Of a DNA stretch of 64,000 nucleotides, positions 29,134 through 39,873 are shown one piece after another. A program made the position numbers and the translations under genes. Numbering within the stretch: position 1 is the first letter of the stretch; the number at the start of each line of letters is the position of its first letter. Source of the stretch: Nitrosomonas sp. PY1. Lineage in GTDB: Bacteria > Pseudomonadota > Gammaproteobacteria > Burkholderiales > Nitrosomonadaceae. The stretch spans positions 880,121-944,120 of the forward strand of contig NZ_BQXC01000001.1 of NCBI RefSeq assembly GCF_022836435.1, read 5' to 3'. The notes under the pieces are model-generated. The model made no database searches and was not told the origin of the DNA. It saw nothing but the letters and a program-made list of their open reading frames with translations.

Positions 29134-29967
29134 ATGGCATTAGTCAAATTAAGACCAACATCGCCTGGTCGTAGATCGGTAATAAAAGTTGTTAATGAAG
29201 AACTTTATAAAGGTCGATCTTATAAAGGATTAACTGAGAAACAATCTAAAACTGCTGGACGTAACAATCACGGAAGAATAACAACAAGACATCGTGGTGG
29301 CGGTCATAAGCAGCATTATAGAATAATAGATTTTAAAAGAAATAAAATTGGAATTTCGGCGATTGTTGAGCGCAAAGAATATGACCCTAATAGAACAGCC
29401 GCTATTGCTTTGGTTTGTTATAAAGACGGCGAGAGAAAGTATATTATATTGCCCAAAGGATTAAATGTTGGTGATCAAATAGTAAGTGGCGATCACGCAG
29501 AAATTAAGCCAGGAAATGCATTGCCTTTACGTAATATACCGCTCGGTACTGTTATACACTGTGTTGAGCTTCAACCGGGCAAAGGTGCGCAATTGGCTCG
29601 ATCAGCTGGAACGTCGGTGCAGTTACAAGCAAGAGAAGGTAGTTATGCACAATTAAAATTGCGTTCTGGTGAGATACGAAAGGTTCACGTTAATTGTTTT
29701 GCTACTGTTGGTGAAGTTGGAAATGCTGAACATAATCTGCGATCTATTGGTAAAGCTGGTGCGATAAGATGGCGAGGAATTAGACCTACGGTTAGGGGAG
29801 TTGCAATGAATCCAATAGATCATCCACACGGTGGTGGTGAGGGTAGAACTTCTGCTGGCAGACATCCAGTGAGTCCTTGGGGAACACCGGCTAAAGGTTA
29901 TAGAACCCGGAAAAATAAAAGAACTGAGATTATGGTAATTCGACACAGATATTCGAAAAAAGGATAA
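29134..29967 (+). CDS. rplB: 50S ribosomal protein L2
   Basis: L2 is needed for subunit joining and peptidyl transfer. The 277-residue protein shows the conserved [18 protein letters not shown] segment (about 43-60) and [14 protein letters not shown] (about 226-239), whose His is important for activity. It begins 1 nt after rplW. Confidence 0.98.
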   Translation: MALVKLRPTSPGRRSVIKVVNEELYKGRSYKGLTEKQSKTAGRNNHGRITTRHRGGGHKQHYRIIDFKRNKIGISAIVERKEYDPNRTAAIALVCYKDGERKYIILPKGLNVGDQIVSGDHAEIKPGNALPLRNIPLGTVIHCVELQPGKGAQLARSAGTSVQLQAREGSYAQLKLRSGEIRKVHVNCFATVGEVGNAEHNLRSIGKAGAIRWRGIRPTVRGVAMNPIDHPHGGGEGRTSAGRHPVSPWGTPAKGYRTRKNKRTEIMVIRHRYSKKG

Positions 29968-29974
29968 TTATTAA

Positions 29975-30253
29975 ATGCCTCGTTCAGTAAAAAAAGGTCC
30001 TTATGTTGATGCGCACTTAATTAATAAAATTAGAAAAGCGCAAGAAAACAATGATAAACGCCCTATAAAAACATGGTCACGACGCTCTACGATTTTGCCA
30101 GATTTTATTGGACTTACGGTATCAGTGCATAATGGAAGACAGCATATTCCAATTTTCGTTACAGAAAATATGGTAGGTCATAAATTTGGAGAATTTTCGT
30201 TAACACGTACATTTAAGGGACATGCTGGCGATAAAAAGGCTACAGCTAAGTAA
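29975..30253 (+). CDS. rpsS: 30S ribosomal protein S19
   Basis: S19 binds with S13 in the 30S head. The 92-residue protein begins [15 protein letters not shown] and has the typical [10 protein letters not shown] (about 34-43) and [15 protein letters not shown] (about 69-83) motifs. It is 7 nt after rplB. Confidence 0.98.
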   Translation: MPRSVKKGPYVDAHLINKIRKAQENNDKRPIKTWSRRSTILPDFIGLTVSVHNGRQHIPIFVTENMVGHKFGEFSLTRTFKGHAGDKKATAK

Positions 30254-30265
30254 ACGAGGGCAACG

Positions 30266-30631
30266 ATGGAAACAACAGCAAGTTTAAAAGGTATTCGTTT
30301 GTCAGCCCAGAAAGGACGATTGGTAGCTGATCAAATACGGGGGCTTCCGGTAGAGAAAGCCGTAAATATTTTAAAGTTTAGTTCCAAAAAAGGTGCTGTA
30401 ATTATTAAAAAGCTTTTAGAGTCTGCCATTGCAAATGCTGAACATAATGATGGTGCAGATATAGATGAATTAAAAGTTTTTAAGATTTTGGTGGATCGAG
30501 GAACATTATTAAAGCGAACTAGCGCTCGCGCAAAGGGGCGTGGCAATAGAATCACTAAACCAACTTGTCATATCGAATTGACAGTAAGCGATGATAGAGG
30601 CATTAGTCGTACTAAGAAAGGTGTTAACTGA
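30266..30631 (+). CDS. rplV: 50S ribosomal protein L22
   Basis: L22 lines the exit tunnel with its long beta-hairpin. The 121-residue product has [16 protein letters not shown] (about 11-26) and the hairpin loop [13 protein letters not shown] (about 85-97) used in macrolide-resistance studies; no deletion is seen there. The C-terminus is about ten residues longer than in E. coli. Its stop overlaps the rpsC start by one base. Confidence 0.97.
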   Translation: METTASLKGIRLSAQKGRLVADQIRGLPVEKAVNILKFSSKKGAVIIKKLLESAIANAEHNDGADIDELKVFKILVDRGTLLKRTSARAKGRGNRITKPTCHIELTVSDDRGISRTKKGVN

Positions 30632-31467
30632 TGGGACAAAAAATTAATCCAATTGGATTTAGATTATCAGTTCAAAAAAATTGGTTATCGAAATGGTATG
30701 CTAATAGTAAAGATTTCTCTACTATGCTCAATGAAGATATAAAAGTAAGAGCCTATTTAAGTAAGAAGCTTAGAAATGCATCAGTAGGAAAGATTTTAAT
30801 TGAAAGACCATCCAAAAATGCACGAATCACAATTTTTACATCTCGTCCAGGTATTGTGATCGGTAAAAAAGGTGAAGATATTGAATTGCTAAGAGCGGAA
30901 TTACAAAAAAGAATGGGAATTCCAGTTCATGTCAACATTGAAGAGATAAGAAAGCCTGAACTTGATGCACAGCTTATCGCTGATAATATAGCGCAACAAT
31001 TAGAAAAGAGAATTATGTTTCGTCGCGCCATGAAGCGAGCGATGCAAAATGCCATGAGACTCGGTGCACAGGGTATAAAAATTATGAGTTCAGGGCGATT
31101 GAATGGAATTGAAATTGCTCGTACGGAATGGTATCGCGAAGGTCGGGTTCCTCTGCATACATTAAGGGCAGATCTGGAATACGGTACATCAGAAGCGCAT
31201 ACGACATATGGAATTATTGGAATTAAAGTTTGGATATTTAAGGGAGAAATCCTAGGTAAAGGTGAAGTTCACACAAACAGTCCTTCTCCATTAGATAGCG
31301 AAAAGAAGAAGAATTTTAAAAGACCGCTATCGCATACTTATAGCAAACAGTATTTAGACGATGGAAGAGATTCTGGTGCTTCTATTATTGAAAATAATGA
31401 AAATGGGATTAATAGCGTCTCAAAAAAACAATTAAATTCTGGGGATAAGAATGCTTCAACCAGCTAG
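30631..31467 (+). CDS. rpsC: 30S ribosomal protein S3 with long C-terminal tail
   Basis: S3 lines the mRNA entry tunnel. The 278-residue protein has the KH domain with [12 protein letters not shown] (about 71-82) and the S3-C domain up to about residue 212. After that comes a roughly 60-residue polar tail rich in Ser, Asn and Lys that E. coli S3 (233 residues) lacks; extended S3 tails are common in betaproteobacteria. The last 17 nt overlap rplP. Confidence 0.97.
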   Translation: MGQKINPIGFRLSVQKNWLSKWYANSKDFSTMLNEDIKVRAYLSKKLRNASVGKILIERPSKNARITIFTSRPGIVIGKKGEDIELLRAELQKRMGIPVHVNIEEIRKPELDAQLIADNIAQQLEKRIMFRRAMKRAMQNAMRLGAQGIKIMSSGRLNGIEIARTEWYREGRVPLHTLRADLEYGTSEAHTTYGIIGIKVWIFKGEILGKGEVHTNSPSPLDSEKKKNFKRPLSHTYSKQYLDDGRDSGASIIENNENGINSVSKKQLNSGDKNASTS

Positions 31468-31867
31468 AACTAAATTTCGCAAGCAACAGAAGGGTAGAAA
31501 CACTGGTGTGGCGACGCGCGGAGCAAAAGTGAGCTTTGGAGAATTTGGTCTCAAAGCAATAGAGAGGGGGCGAATAACTGCTAGACAAATAGAAGCAGCC
31601 CGTCGTGCTATGACTCGATATATAAAAAGAGGAGGAAGGATTTGGATTAGAATTTTTCCTGATAAGCCAATATCGACTAAGCCTGCTGAAGTTAGAATGG
31701 GTAATGGTAAGGGAAACCCAGAATATTACGTTGCCGAAATAAAACCTGGAAAAATGTTATATGAGATGGATGGTGTAAATGAGGATTTGGCCAGAGAAGC
31801 TTTTAGGCTAGCTGCGGCTAAACTGCCCATTAAGACTACTTTTATGATAAGACAAATTGGCGGATAA
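31451..31867 (+). CDS. rplP: 50S ribosomal protein L16
   Basis: L16 organises the A-site tRNA corridor of the 50S. The 138-residue protein shows [17 protein letters not shown], the ARRAMTR segment (about 55-61), the [16 protein letters not shown] stretch (about 86-101) and Arg81-type residues hydroxylated by YcfD in some bacteria. Its start lies inside the rpsC tail. Confidence 0.97.
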   Translation: MLQPARTKFRKQQKGRNTGVATRGAKVSFGEFGLKAIERGRITARQIEAARRAMTRYIKRGGRIWIRIFPDKPISTKPAEVRMGNGKGNPEYYVAEIKPGKMLYEMDGVNEDLAREAFRLAAAKLPIKTTFMIRQIGG

Positions 31868-31875
31868 ATTTAATC

Positions 31876-32076
31876 ATGAAAGCGATTGAATTAAGAGATA
31901 AAGAAATACACGACTTGAATACAGAGTTGCATTCATTGTTAAGAGCATATTTTGTGTTACGGATGCAATTGGCAACGCAACAGTTAACAAATAATGCAAA
32001 AATAAAATTGATCAAAAAAGATATTGCAAGAGTTAAAACTGTAATTACACAGAAAATGAAAAATCATGACAATTGA
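31876..32076 (+). CDS. rpmC: 50S ribosomal protein L29
   Basis: A 66-residue two-helix protein beside the tunnel exit. It begins [18 protein letters not shown] and has the conserved [11 protein letters not shown] region (about 35-45). It overlaps rpsQ by 11 nt. Confidence 0.96.
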   Translation: MKAIELRDKEIHDLNTELHSLLRAYFVLRMQLATQQLTNNAKIKLIKKDIARVKTVITQKMKNHDN

Positions 32077-32335
32077 GAAGCTTCACCGAACATTAAATGG
32101 CAAGGTTACAAGTGATAAAATGTCTAAGACTGTAACTGTTTTGGTTGAAAGGAAATTAAAGCATCCTCTTTATGGAAAATATATTGTACGTTCAAAAAAA
32201 TACCATGCGCATGTTGAAGAGAATGGCCTGTATGGAATTGGCGATAGTGTCACTATTGAGGAATGTAAACCCATATCTAAAACTAAAGCATGGAAGGTAG
32301 TCGGTATATTGAACAAGACTATAGCGAATAATTGA
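32066..32335 (+). CDS. rpsQ: 30S ribosomal protein S17
   Basis: S17 is an early 16S-rRNA-binding OB-fold protein. The 89-residue product has [18 protein letters not shown] (about 12-29) and [17 protein letters not shown] (about 33-49). It starts inside the end of rpmC. Confidence 0.97.
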   Translation: MTIEKLHRTLNGKVTSDKMSKTVTVLVERKLKHPLYGKYIVRSKKYHAHVEENGLYGIGDSVTIEECKPISKTKAWKVVGILNKTIANN

Positions 32336-32393
32336 TTTTAACTTCGACTATTATTTTACATATTTCCTTAATTAAGAAGTAAAGAGTAGCTAT

Positions 32394-32762
32394 ATGATTC
32401 AAATGCAAACAATATTAAAAGTTGCTGATAATACGGGAGCAAAATCTATTATGTGCATAAAGGTTCTTGGAGGCTCAAAGAAACAGTATGCTGAAATAGG
32501 TGATGTTATAAAAGTCAGTGTGAAAGATGCTGCCCCTCGTGGTCGAGTCAAGAAGGGGGAGGTTTATAATGCAGTAATTGTTAGAACGGCCAAAGGTGTA
32601 AGGCGTGTAGATGGATCTTTATTGAAGTTCGATGATAATGCAGCTGTTTTGCTTAATAATAAACTAGAGCCTATCGGCACTCGTATTTTTGGTCCAGTAA
32701 CTAGAGAACTAAGGAATGCGCGTTTTATGAAAATAGTTTCATTAGCTCCTGAGGTTTTGTAA
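32394..32762 (+). CDS. rplN: 50S ribosomal protein L14
   Basis: L14 forms an intersubunit bridge and is the site where RsfS binds. The 122-residue protein is typical throughout: [17 protein letters not shown] at the start and a [21 protein letters not shown] segment near the C-terminus. It heads the spc part of the block, 58 nt after rpsQ. Confidence 0.98.
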   Translation: MIQMQTILKVADNTGAKSIMCIKVLGGSKKQYAEIGDVIKVSVKDAAPRGRVKKGEVYNAVIVRTAKGVRRVDGSLLKFDDNAAVLLNNKLEPIGTRIFGPVTRELRNARFMKIVSLAPEVL

Positions 32763-32780
32763 TTATAGACAATAAAGATT

Positions 32781-33110
32781 ATGAAAAAATTGAGAAAAGG
32801 TGATGATGTAATTGTAATTTCCGGTAAAGATAAAGGGAAAAGAGGGGCGATTATTAAGATAACTAGTGATGATCGTGCTATTGTACAGGGAATTAATTTG
32901 GTAAAAAAACACCAGAAACCCAATCCATCCACTGGTGCATCAGGTGGGATTATTGATAAAGAAATGCCTATTCATATTTCAAACATTGCTATTTATAACT
33001 TAACGACGAAAAAACAAGATCGCGTAAGTTTCAAAATTAATGATGAAAATGAAAAAATTAGAATATTTAAATCTTCTGGTGATGTGATTCATTCGCAGCA
33101 TAAGAACTAA
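32781..33110 (+). CDS. rplX: 50S ribosomal protein L24
   Basis: L24 starts 50S assembly and lies at the tunnel exit. The 109-residue product has the KOW motif ISGKDKGKRGAI (about 14-25) and NLVKKHQKP (about 39-47). Confidence 0.96.
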   Translation: MKKLRKGDDVIVISGKDKGKRGAIIKITSDDRAIVQGINLVKKHQKPNPSTGASGGIIDKEMPIHISNIAIYNLTTKKQDRVSFKINDENEKIRIFKSSGDVIHSQHKN

Positions 33111-33125
33111 ACCGAAAACTATACA

Positions 33126-33665
33126 ATGACTCGTTTACAAGAATTTTATAGACAGACTGTTACAAAACAGTTAATTGATCAGTTTAAGTATAAAAGCGTA
33201 ATGGAAGTTCCTAAAATTACCAAAATTACACTTAATATAGGCCTAGGTGAAGCTACAACAGATAAAAAGGTAATTGAATTCGCATTGGCTGATTTAAAGA
33301 AAATTTCTGGACAACAACCAATTGTTACAAAAGCAAAGAAATCAATAGCAACGTTTAAAGTCAGAGAAGACTATCCTGTTGGCTGTATGGTTACTTTACG
33401 TCGTAAAAAAATGTATGAATTTCTTGATCGACTAATTACTATAGCTATTCCAAGGATACGTGATTTTAGGGGAATATCTGGAAAATCTTTTGATGGAAGA
33501 GGTAATTATAATATGGGCATTAAAGAACAAATTATATTTCCTGAGATTGAGTATGATAAAATCGATGCTCTAAGAGGTATGAACATTTCCATAACAACTA
33601 CTGCTAAGAGCGACAGTGAAGCGAAAGCTTTGCTTGCGGCATTTAGTTTTCCATTTAAAAATTGA
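33126..33665 (+). CDS. rplE: 50S ribosomal protein L5
   Basis: L5 carries 5S rRNA into the 50S and contacts P-site tRNA. The 179-residue protein shows NIGLGEA (about 37-43), [10 protein letters not shown] (about 71-80), [19 protein letters not shown] (about 115-133) and an FPEIEYDKI segment. Confidence 0.98.
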   Translation: MTRLQEFYRQTVTKQLIDQFKYKSVMEVPKITKITLNIGLGEATTDKKVIEFALADLKKISGQQPIVTKAKKSIATFKVREDYPVGCMVTLRRKKMYEFLDRLITIAIPRIRDFRGISGKSFDGRGNYNMGIKEQIIFPEIEYDKIDALRGMNISITTTAKSDSEAKALLAAFSFPFKN

Positions 33666-33672
33666 GAATGAG

Positions 33673-33978
33673 ATGGCAAAATTAGCACTTATAAATAGAA
33701 ATTTAAAGAGACAAAAGATTGTTGCTAAATATCAAGAGCGACGAAGAGTGCTTTTTGAAAAAATTAATAATACAGGCCTAGATGATAAAGAGAGATTTGA
33801 AGCAAGGCTTAATTTACAGAAATTGCCGAGAGATTCTAGTCCTGTGCGTATTAGAAACCGGTGTTCGTTAACTGGAAGATCACGGGGCGTGTATTCTAAA
33901 TTTGGATTAGGTAGAAGTAAGCTTAGAGATATTGCAATGAGTGGAAAAATTCCCGGAATTATTAAGGCAAGTTGGTGA
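33673..33978 (+). CDS. rpsN: 30S ribosomal protein S14 (zinc-free long form)
   Basis: S14 is a 30S head protein. The ATG at 33673 gives [20 protein letters not shown] and 101 residues, the long form; the zinc CxxC pairs of the short form are absent. The conserved [22 protein letters not shown] stretch is at about 54-75. The longer frame beginning at 33616 overlaps rplE and is not used. Confidence 0.96.
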   Translation: MAKLALINRNLKRQKIVAKYQERRRVLFEKINNTGLDDKERFEARLNLQKLPRDSSPVRIRNRCSLTGRSRGVYSKFGLGRSKLRDIAMSGKIPGIIKASW

Positions 33979-34050
33979 TTATTTTGGAATTTGAAGATAA
34001 GATTTTTAATTTATATTTGGCGATAAATAATAAGGTATGTAAATAACAGC

Positions 34051-34452
34051 ATGAGTATGAGTGACCCTATAGCGGATATGATAACTCGAGTTAGAAATGC
34101 GCAGCTAGTTAAGAAAAAAACGGTTTGCATATCAAATTCGAAGATAAATCTTGCAATAACTAAAGTCTTAATGGATGAAGGATATATTGAAAATTATAAT
34201 GTTTTTCAATATGAAAATAGCAAGAAAAGTGAGATTGTTATTACACTTAAATATTATTTAGGTGATGCTGTTATTGAGAATATCACGCGTATTAGTAAGC
34301 CCGGTTTGAGGCGATATAAATCAAAGGCAGAATTACCTAAGGTCATAAATGAAATGGGAATTGCAATCGTTTCGACTTCTAAGGGTGTTATGTCTGCTCG
34401 TAATGCGTATCAAATTGGAATTGGTGGTGAGCTTTTATGCACGGTAGTATAA
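34051..34452 (+). CDS. rpsH: 30S ribosomal protein S8
   Basis: S8 binds the central domain of 16S rRNA and, in E. coli, represses the spc operon. The 133-residue protein begins MSMSDPIADMITRVRNAQ and ends with the STSKGVMSARNAYQIGIGGELLC segment. A 72-nt AT-rich gap separates it from rpsN. Confidence 0.97.
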   Translation: MSMSDPIADMITRVRNAQLVKKKTVCISNSKINLAITKVLMDEGYIENYNVFQYENSKKSEIVITLKYYLGDAVIENITRISKPGLRRYKSKAELPKVINEMGIAIVSTSKGVMSARNAYQIGIGGELLCTVV

Positions 34453-34465
34453 AGGAAAATATGGC

Positions 34466-34999
34466 ATGTCTCGAGTAAGTAATAACCCTGTTTTGGTACC
34501 CAAAAATGTTGAAGTTAGTATTACTCCGTCAGAAGTAATAATTAAAGGGCCTCTAGGCTCTTTGAAACAAAGACTGGAGAGTAATGTTTCAGTCGAATTT
34601 GATGATAGTCAAATTAAGATTATTGCAAAAGATGCAACTAAATTTTCAAATGCAATTTCAGGAACTACTCGCGCGTTGGTTGCTAACATGGTAAAAGGGG
34701 TATCTGGCGGATTTGAAAAGAAGCTTCTGCTTGTTGGTGTGGGCTATCGTGCTCAGGCAACTGCAAGTATGCTTAATTTGACACTAGGCTTTTCCCATCC
34801 AGTTGATTATATAGTACCGAATGGCATAAAGATTGAAACGCCAAGCCAAACTGAAATCTTAATTAAGGGAATAGACAAGCAGAAAGTTGGTCAGACGGCA
34901 GCAGAAATTCGTGCTTATCGTAGACCTGAGCCATACAAAGGTAAAGGAATAAGATATTCGGATGAGATTATTGTCATTAAAGAAACCAAAAAGAAATAA
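34466..34999 (+). CDS. rplF: 50S ribosomal protein L6
   Basis: L6 lies near the factor-binding site of the 50S. The 177-residue protein has two similar folds and ends with the conserved GQTAAEIRAYRRPEPYKGKGIRY segment (about 141-163). Confidence 0.97.
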   Translation: MSRVSNNPVLVPKNVEVSITPSEVIIKGPLGSLKQRLESNVSVEFDDSQIKIIAKDATKFSNAISGTTRALVANMVKGVSGGFEKKLLLVGVGYRAQATASMLNLTLGFSHPVDYIVPNGIKIETPSQTEILIKGIDKQKVGQTAAEIRAYRRPEPYKGKGIRYSDEIIVIKETKKK

Positions 35000-35014
35000 C
35001 TTAGTAAACTGAAA

Positions 35015-35371
35015 ATGCAAAATCTAAACGAAAAGAGAATTAGACGCTCAAAACAAACGCGTAAACGAATTGCTCAAATTGGAATGATTCGATTGACGGT
35101 GCATCGCACTAATTCGCATATTTATGCTCAACTAATTGATGATAAAAATGGTAGTACGATTGTGAGTGCTTCAACATTAGAGAAGGACTTACGTAGTCAA
35201 CTATCGAGTGGTGGAAATATCTTGGCTGCAAAATTTGTAGGAAAGAGAATTGCTGAAAAAGCTATACATATTGGAATTCGTGAAATTGCTTTCGATAGAT
35301 CTGGTTATAAATATCATGGTCGGATTAAGGCATTAGCGGATTCGGCTCGAGAAGTTGGTCTTAAATTTTAA
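35015..35371 (+). CDS. rplR: 50S ribosomal protein L18
   Basis: L18 binds 5S rRNA with L5. The 118-residue product has a basic N-terminus ([13 protein letters not shown]), [16 protein letters not shown] (about 26-41) and the C-terminal [21 protein letters not shown] segment. Confidence 0.97.
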   Translation: MQNLNEKRIRRSKQTRKRIAQIGMIRLTVHRTNSHIYAQLIDDKNGSTIVSASTLEKDLRSQLSSGGNILAAKFVGKRIAEKAIHIGIREIAFDRSGYKYHGRIKALADSAREVGLKF

Positions 35372-35385
35372 ATAGGGATCTTCCC

Positions 35386-35931
35386 ATGGCTAAAGTTAAC
35401 AAAACAACAGATAAAGTGGTTGGTTTGGATGAGAGTGGAAGTGCGCGTGATGATTTTCGTGAGAAAATGGTGGCGATCAATAGAGTTACCAAAGTTGTAA
35501 AAGGTGGACGAATTTTGGGTTTTTCAGCCTTGACTGTTGTTGGTGATGGTGATGGTGGAGTTGGAATGGGGAAAGGTAAGTCAAGAGAAGTTCCTGTTGC
35601 AGTTCAAAAAGCGATGGATGAAGCGCGCAAGAAAATGATCAAGATTAAACTAAAGAATGGAACTATTCATCATCCTGTTGTGGGTACCCATGATGCAGCT
35701 AAGGTGTATATGCAACCTGCTCCAGAAGGAACTGGGATAATAGCTGGTGGGCCCATGCGAGCTATTTTCGAAGTAATGGGAATGACAAATATTCTTGCGA
35801 AATGTATAGGTTCGACCAATCCTTATAATGTTGTCAGAGCAACATTAAATGGTTTGAATTCTATTCATTCTCCTTCGTACATTGCCGCAAAACGTGGTAA
35901 GAGTGTTAAAGAGATACTTGGACACGAATAG
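35386..35931 (+). CDS. rpsE: 30S ribosomal protein S5
   Basis: S5 affects decoding accuracy and mRNA unwinding. The 181-residue protein has the RNA-binding domain [20 protein letters not shown] (about 27-46) and [20 protein letters not shown] (about 51-70). The N-terminal tail is about ten residues longer than in E. coli. Confidence 0.97.
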   Translation: MAKVNKTTDKVVGLDESGSARDDFREKMVAINRVTKVVKGGRILGFSALTVVGDGDGGVGMGKGKSREVPVAVQKAMDEARKKMIKIKLKNGTIHHPVVGTHDAAKVYMQPAPEGTGIIAGGPMRAIFEVMGMTNILAKCIGSTNPYNVVRATLNGLNSIHSPSYIAAKRGKSVKEILGHE

Positions 35932-35933
35932 TT

Positions 35934-36122
35934 ATGATCGATAATAAAAATAATCTAATTAAAATTACATTGATACGAAGTACTATCGGCGTAAAAAAAT
36001 CACATCGTGCTACAGTACGTGGGTTAGGTCTTAAAAAATTAAATAGTTCATCCACCGTAAGTGACACATTAGAAACTAGGGGAATGATACGAAAAATCAA
36101 TTATTTGTTGAAATGTGAATAG
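35934..36122 (+). CDS. rpmD: 50S ribosomal protein L30
   Basis: A 62-residue protein of the short bacterial L30 type: [27 protein letters not shown] (about 11-37) is the family signature. It starts 2 nt after the rpsE stop. Confidence 0.95.
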   Translation: MIDNKNNLIKITLIRSTIGVKKSHRATVRGLGLKKLNSSSTVSDTLETRGMIRKINYLLKCE

Positions 36123-36127
36123 ATATT

Positions 36128-36592
36128 ATGCTGCTAAACTCAATTACATCATCGAATGGCGCACGCAAAAATAAAACACGAGTCGGTCGTGGCATGGGAT
36201 CAGGATTAGGAAAAACCTGTGGACGCGGACATAAAGGACAAAAATCTAGATCTGGTGGCTTTCATAAGGTTGGATTTGAAGGTGGACAAATGCCTATTCA
36301 AAGACGTTTGCCAAAAAGAGGCTTTAGTGCGGATGCGTCTAAGAAAGCTCATCAGATCTCGTTGAGATTGTCAGTTTTGAATAAATTGAGCGAAGAAAAT
36401 TTGAAGAATGACATTACTGTTTTGATGATGAAAGAAAATCGCCTAATTCCCAGAAATACTAAGATTATTAAATTTTACATGTCAAAAGATTTTAATAAGA
36501 AAGTTAGTTTTTCTCATTCGGATGATATTATCTTAAGTGCTGGCATAAAAAACAAATTAAAAAATGATAATACCAGTGCTATTTCGCAATAA
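36128..36592 (+). CDS. rplO: 50S ribosomal protein L15
   Basis: A 154-residue late-assembling 50S protein. The Gly-rich N-terminal part [25 protein letters not shown] (about 20-44) and [18 protein letters not shown] (about 50-67) are typical. The C-terminal half is more diverged and Lys/Asn rich. Confidence 0.96.
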   Translation: MLLNSITSSNGARKNKTRVGRGMGSGLGKTCGRGHKGQKSRSGGFHKVGFEGGQMPIQRRLPKRGFSADASKKAHQISLRLSVLNKLSEENLKNDITVLMMKENRLIPRNTKIIKFYMSKDFNKKVSFSHSDDIILSAGIKNKLKNDNTSAISQ

Positions 36593-36621
36593 CTTGTCAT
36601 ATAAATAAAATACGATCTTAA

Positions 36622-37947
36622 ATGTTAAATCGCTCGACGGATAAGCTTTCTGAATTAAAAAAACGTTTATGGTTTTTACTTTTAGCCCTCATAGTTTATA
36701 GAATTGGCGCGCATGTTCCGGTGCCAGGTATAGATCCTGTCGTCCTAAAAGACTTATTCCAGTCCCAAGAAAGCGGCGTCTTGGGAATGTTTAATATGTT
36801 TTCAGGTGGAGCTCTTTCTAGATTTTCCATATTTGCTTTGGGCATTATGCCCTATATATCGGCTTCCATTATTATGCAATTGGGCACAGTTGCGGTGCCT
36901 TATTTAGAGTCTTTGAAGAAAGAAGGCGAGAATGGTAGGAGAAAAATAACGCAGTACACTCGATATGGAACTTTAGGATTGGCTTTAGTGCAAAGCTATG
37001 GAATTTCAATTGCTTTGCAGGCGCAAAGCGGTTTGGTGATCAATCCTGGAAATATGTTTGTAATGACTACAGTTGTTACATTAGTAACAGGTACTATCTT
37101 TTTGATGTGGTTAGGTGAGCAAATTACAGAACGTGGCGTTGGTAATGGAATCTCTTTGATTATTTTTGCGGGAATAGCCGCAGGACTTCCAAGCGCGATA
37201 GGTGGTACTTTGGATTTAGTTAGTACTGGCTCTATGCATTTCTTGGTTGCTCTTGTTATTTTCGTTACTGCTGCATTAATTACGGGGCTTGTTGTTTTTG
37301 TAGAAAAGGGCCAACGCAGAATTCCCATAAATTACGCAAAACGTCAGGTTGGACGTAAAGTATATGGCGGACAAAGCTCGCACTTGCCTTTGAAACTTAA
37401 TATGGCTGGTGTTATTCCCCCTATCTTTGCTTCCAGTATTATACTGTTTCCAGCTACCTTAACCGGTTGGTTTGCTGATGCTCAATCAATGACATGGCTT
37501 AAAGATATTAGTGCGGCATTGTCGCCAGGTCAACCCATATATGTAGTGCTTTATTCGTTTATGATAATCTTTTTTTGTTTTTTTTATACGGCACTTGTTT
37601 TTAATCCTAAAGACACTTCGGACAATCTTAAGAAGAGCGGCGCATTTGTTCCAGGTATTAGGCCTGGTGATCTAACAACTCGTTATATCGAGAAAGTTAT
37701 GCTACGCCTTACTTTAGTCGGATCGATTTATGTGACGCTAGTGTGCTTATTACCTGAGTTTCTTATACTTAAATGGAATGTACCCTTTTATTTTGGAGGA
37801 ACATCACTATTGATTATAGTGATTGTAACGATGGATTTTATGGCGCAAATTCAGTCTCATGTTATGTCTTCTCAATATGATAGTTTACTAAAGAAGGCTA
37901 ATTTTAAAGGAAATCAACAATCATTAGGTAGAAATTCTCTTAAATAA
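36622..37947 (+). CDS. secY: Protein translocase subunit SecY
   Basis: SecY is the pore of the SecYEG channel in the inner membrane. The 441-residue protein has ten hydrophobic segments and the conserved [22 protein letters not shown] (about 72-88, plug and TM2 area), GIGNGIS-type sequence ([11 protein letters not shown], about 171-181) and PTPRPE-position GIRPGD loops. It follows rplO by 29 nt, the standard bacterial place. Confidence 0.97.
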   Translation: MLNRSTDKLSELKKRLWFLLLALIVYRIGAHVPVPGIDPVVLKDLFQSQESGVLGMFNMFSGGALSRFSIFALGIMPYISASIIMQLGTVAVPYLESLKKEGENGRRKITQYTRYGTLGLALVQSYGISIALQAQSGLVINPGNMFVMTTVVTLVTGTIFLMWLGEQITERGVGNGISLIIFAGIAAGLPSAIGGTLDLVSTGSMHFLVALVIFVTAALITGLVVFVEKGQRRIPINYAKRQVGRKVYGGQSSHLPLKLNMAGVIPPIFASSIILFPATLTGWFADAQSMTWLKDISAALSPGQPIYVVLYSFMIIFFCFFYTALVFNPKDTSDNLKKSGAFVPGIRPGDLTTRYIEKVMLRLTLVGSIYVTLVCLLPEFLILKWNVPFYFGGTSLLIIVIVTMDFMAQIQSHVMSSQYDSLLKKANFKGNQQSLGRNSLK

Positions 37948-37972
37948 TAGATACTAAAGATTTTTATTTTTA

Positions 37973-38191
37973 ATGGCTAAAGAAGATACGATACAAATGC
38001 AGGGAGAGATTTTAGAAACTCTTCCTAATGCTACTTTCAGAGTTAAATTAGAGAATGGTCATATAGTTTTAGGACATATATCGGGAAAGATGCGCATGCA
38101 CTATATACGAATCCTTCCTGGCGATAAAGTTACTGTTGACTTGACACCTTATGATTTGACACGTGCAAGAATTACATTTAGAGCAAAATAG
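37973..38191 (+). CDS. infA: Translation initiation factor IF-1
   Basis: A 72-residue OB-fold protein ([24 protein letters not shown]...) that binds the 30S A site with IF-2 and IF-3. Sequence and length match the family throughout. It lies between secY and rpmJ, as in other betaproteobacteria. Confidence 0.97.
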   Translation: MAKEDTIQMQGEILETLPNATFRVKLENGHIVLGHISGKMRMHYIRILPGDKVTVDLTPYDLTRARITFRAK

Positions 38192-38254
38192 GATATGTTT
38201 TTTGGGCTTTATTAATTAATTTAAATTAATAATTTGAAATGGGTGAAGGAAACA

Positions 38255-38368
38255 ATGAAAGTTAATGCTTCAGTAAAAAAATTTTGTAGAAACTGCAAGA
38301 TTATAAGAAGAAATAGAGTAATCAGAGTGATATGTACTGATCCTCGCCATAAGCAACGTCAAGGCTAA
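38255..38368 (+). CDS. rpmJ: 50S ribosomal protein L36 (zinc form)
   Basis: The ATG at 38255 opens a 37-codon frame, [20 protein letters not shown]..., ending KQRQG. Zinc ligands Cys11, Cys14, Cys27 and His32 are all present, so this is the zinc-binding (C+) form. GAAGGA sits about 5 nt before the start. The position between infA and rpsM is canonical. Confidence 0.96.
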   Translation: MKVNASVKKFCRNCKIIRRNRVIRVICTDPRHKQRQG

Positions 38369-38399
38369 TTTTATTTATAATAAATGAGAAAAAAATGAA

Positions 38400-38759
38400 A
38401 TGACGCGTATATCTGGAGTAAACATACCGCCTAATCAACATGCTGATATAGCGCTTACAGCTATATATGGTATAGGGAAATCAACATCTATAAAAATTTG
38501 TAATATTATAGGTATCGAGCAGCATAAAAAAATAAAAGACTTGCCAGAGGATCAGATTGATAAATTACGTGAGTATATATCGAAGATGATCGTTGAAGGT
38601 GACTTACGCAGAGAAGTATCTATGAACATTAAGCGATTAATGGATCTTGGATGTTATAGAGGCTTACGTCATCGAAGAGGTCTCCCAGTACGTGGACAGC
38701 GTACTCGTACAAATGCGAGAACCCGAAAAGGCCCCAGAAAAGCTTTGAGATCTAAGTAA
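38400..38759 (+). CDS. rpsM: 30S ribosomal protein S13
   Basis: S13 forms intersubunit bridges from the 30S head. The 119-residue protein begins [19 protein letters not shown] and ends with the conserved [25 protein letters not shown] region (about 90-114). It opens the alpha gene group. Confidence 0.97.
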   Translation: MTRISGVNIPPNQHADIALTAIYGIGKSTSIKICNIIGIEQHKKIKDLPEDQIDKLREYISKMIVEGDLRREVSMNIKRLMDLGCYRGLRHRRGLPVRGQRTRTNARTRKGPRKALRSK

Positions 38760-38799
38760 TTTTATTTTCTGTTTGAACTTTTAAGGATTTTTATATTTT

Positions 38800-39189
38800 A
38801 TGGTCAAGTCTGTTTCCCGCGCGCGAAAAAAAATAAAAAAAAATATATCTGAAGGGATAGCTTTCGTACACGCTTCTTTTAACAATACAATTATTACTAT
38901 AACTGATAGGCAAGGTAATGCTTTGTCATGGGCTACCTCAGGTGGTGCCGGCTTCAAAGGTTCGAGAAAAAGCACTCCTTTTGCAGCTCAAGTAGCTGCT
39001 GAAAATGCAAGTAAGGTTGCAATTGAGTGTGGCGTTAAAAATTTAGAGGTTAAAATTAAAGGTCCAGGACCAGGAAGAGATTCAGCTGTTAGAGCACTTA
39101 ATTCAGCGGGATTTAAGATTACTAGTATATCTGATGTAACGCCTGTTCCACATAATGGTTGTCGACCACCAAAAAAACGTCGTATTTGA
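38800..39189 (+). CDS. rpsK: 30S ribosomal protein S11
   Basis: S11 is a platform protein near the E site. The 129-residue protein shows [26 protein letters not shown] (about 24-49) and ends [18 protein letters not shown]. Its stop codon is part of the ribosome-binding site of rpsD. Confidence 0.98.
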   Translation: MVKSVSRARKKIKKNISEGIAFVHASFNNTIITITDRQGNALSWATSGGAGFKGSRKSTPFAAQVAAENASKVAIECGVKNLEVKIKGPGPGRDSAVRALNSAGFKITSISDVTPVPHNGCRPPKKRRI

Positions 39190-39199
39190 GGAGATTACG

Positions 39200-39826
39200 T
39201 TGGCTAGAAGTATAGAACCTAAATGTAAGCAATGTCGTCGAGAAGGCGAGAAGTTATTTTTGAAGGGTGAAAAATGTTTTTCTGATAAGTGTGCAATAGA
39301 GAGAAGAAATTACCCTCCAGGTCAGCATGGTCAAAAAAAAGGCAGATTATCGGATTATGGTGGACAACTTCGTGAGAAACAAAAAGTTAGACGAATATAT
39401 GGTATTTTAGAAAAACAATTTCGTAATATTTATAAACAAGCAGATAGTAGCAAAGGGGTCACAGGCGATACTTTATTAAAATTATTAGAAAGTAGATTAG
39501 ATAATGTCGCTTATCACATGGGATTTGGTTCGTCACGTACAGAAGCTAGGCAGGTTGTCAGACATAATAGTATTCTTGTAAATGGCAAACGAGTTAACAT
39601 ACCTTCATATATCATTAAGCCTGGCGATGTTGTTGAAGTTTCTAATAAAGCTAAAAGTCAGCTACGCATTAAGTCCTCTGTTGAGTCTGCTAGTAATCGA
39701 AATGTACTGAGCTGGATCGAAGTAGACACTAAGGGAATGAAAGGGGTATTTAAAGAAGCACCTGATCGCTCGGAATTGCCTGCAACAATTAATGAGTCTT
39801 TAGTCGTGGAATTGTATTCCAAATGA
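39200..39826 (+). CDS. rpsD: 30S ribosomal protein S4 (TTG start)
   Basis: S4 nucleates 16S rRNA assembly and, in E. coli, represses the alpha operon. The start is TTG at 39200: GAGGAG (39188-39193) lies 6 nt before it, the protein then begins (M)[22 protein letters not shown] exactly as in the family, and the length is 208 residues. No ATG fits. An N-terminal Cys cluster (CKQC...C...C, about 9-31) is of the zinc-binding type. The S4 RNA-binding domain is at about 95-160 ([20 protein letters not shown]). Confidence 0.95.
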   Translation: MARSIEPKCKQCRREGEKLFLKGEKCFSDKCAIERRNYPPGQHGQKKGRLSDYGGQLREKQKVRRIYGILEKQFRNIYKQADSSKGVTGDTLLKLLESRLDNVAYHMGFGSSRTEARQVVRHNSILVNGKRVNIPSYIIKPGDVVEVSNKAKSQLRIKSSVESASNRNVLSWIEVDTKGMKGVFKEAPDRSELPATINESLVVELYSK

Positions 39827-39873
39827 TTTCTTCTTAGATTTATGGGTTTACTTTTTTTGCAGGAATTTTAATT

